NCBI GenBank assembly: GCA_964057225.1
Contig: OZ059895.1
Span: 8,556,001-8,620,000 of the forward strand
DNA length: 64,000 bases
From: Auanema rhodensis
Taxonomy: Eukaryota > Nematoda > Chromadorea > Rhabditida > Rhabditidae
Reading direction: 5' to 3'
In this document: piece by piece, positions 63,447 to 64,000 of the stretch
How positions within the stretch are numbered: position 1 is the stretch's first letter
How the letters are laid out: each line of letters opens with the position of its first letter
Program-made: the position numbers and the translations under genes
Notes under the pieces: generated by a model
Seen by the model: the letters and a program-made list of their open reading frames with translations, nothing else
The model's database searches: none
What the model was told of the DNA's origin: nothing

Positions 63447-64000
63447 AATATGAAAAGAGAGCCTGCTTTAAGAGTAAGAAGAGAGAAAGGAATGGCACAG
63501 AAGTCTTTGAGATTGGCTAAAGCTCAGATACAAGTGTATATTGAGAGAATGAGAGAAACATGGAAATAGAGAGGAGGGCTTCAGAGAGTTTTAAGGATAT
63601 GGCACAAGACATATAATAAGGAAAAAAGCAACAGTAGGCTTCAATACACATACGTCGTATGACATGTATTTTCTTGTATTTGAATACATATTCCACAAAT
63701 GCCATGCTTCAGCTATTAGAACTTCATCCAATACAATGCTTTAGCTGCATCTTCTTCTTTCAAAGTCTGTTTGCAGTTGCCAATATTGAAGATGAAACAT
63801 TTCAATTTATCCATTCATCATCAATGCTACCTAACCATTTTTCAGGTTATAATCTTATTGTAGAATCAGCATAATTCTTAGTAATATAGTCTTAAAATAA
63901 CTATCTAATTTAAGTTAATTCATGTGTTTTCTTGAATGACTACATGATGACTGATACCAAATGTTATGGAGAAAAAGCCAGATGCCATTTCAATTTGAGA

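Larger units (their letters stand above)
55621..64000. other. gene-poor AT-rich region with microsatellites
   Basis: More than 8 kb of extremely AT-rich DNA with A/T homopolymers and GA/CT arrays. The only exon-like island is on the minus strand at about 59733-59570: an acceptor (cttcttag) opens a GC-richer frame with YGSSSSAFFCSVTANKTD and RKLEPISPKGTGCSPVSIYS. It could be one exon of a gene with very long introns. No RNA gene or mobile-element end was recognised. Confidence 0.5.

Noticed and set aside
1-64000. CRISPR arrays, bacterial operons, or rRNA genes
   Set aside because: No spaced direct repeats, Shine-Dalgarno-led frames or rRNA sequence were seen; the intron-rich genes are eukaryotic.

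Overview
This window reads as animal nuclear DNA, most likely from a nematode. It is AT-rich. Genes are broken into many short exons by introns of about 30-60 bases that end in tttcag or tttag. Several start codons lie 0-6 bases after a strong 3' splice site with no 5' exon in view, which is what spliced-leader trans-splicing looks like. The proteins (BAAT thioesterase, two-pore K+ channel, Cys-loop channel, SLC17 transporter, Ly6 protein, PRP31, ariadne) are animal proteins. The species cannot be named from the sequence. All gene models were spliced by hand; reading phase closes across every junction in the named models.

Layout. 1-3.9 kb: mostly non-coding, with GA/CT microsatellites and one possible last exon at 677-806. 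3.96-10.34 kb (-): two-pore-domain K+ channel. 11.9-12.95 kb (-): orphan secreted protein. 13.8-19.5 kb (+): a 33-exon gene for a Polinton/Maverick-type protein-primed DNA polymerase B whose catalytic motifs have decayed; the most unusual object here. 19.7-21.6 kb (-): BAAT/ACOT-type acyl-CoA thioesterase. 24.0-24.9 kb (-): second orphan secreted protein. 25.3-26.35 kb (-): GPN2 GTPase, head-to-head with ariadne (26.8-29.0 kb, +). 29.5-31.5 kb (+): PRP31. 32.2-34.1 kb (+): Cys-loop anion-channel subunit. 35.3-38.0 kb (+): SLC17 transporter. 38.6-42.0 kb (+): MYST acetyltransferase with an AT-hook and a 12-base coding repeat. 42.55-43.74 kb (+): RRP7. 43.9-46.5 kb (-): mitoribosomal PTCD3/mS39. 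46.8-47.4 kb (-): Ly6-like protein. 48.25-50.8 kb (+): large secreted/type I membrane glycoprotein. 51.1-52.3 kb (+): MRPL15. 52.9-53.26 kb (-): small Cys-rich secreted peptide. 53.8-55.6 kb (-): exons of an unrecognised membrane protein. 55.6-64 kb: gene-poor, very AT-rich, with long GA/CT arrays.

The genes do not form a pathway. Two encode mitochondrial ribosomal proteins (PTCD3/mS39, MRPL15), one acts in rRNA processing (RRP7), one in splicing (PRP31), one in RNA polymerase assembly (GPN2) and one in chromatin acetylation (MYST). Three are membrane transport or signalling proteins (TWK, Cys-loop channel, SLC17). The candidate new system is the polymerase-derived gene. It keeps the whole polymerase architecture and a Cys/His-rich zinc domain, has gained 32 host-style introns, and has lost the key residues of the exonuclease and of polymerase motifs B and C. 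No other Polinton gene was seen nearby. This pattern points to host domestication for a non-polymerase role.
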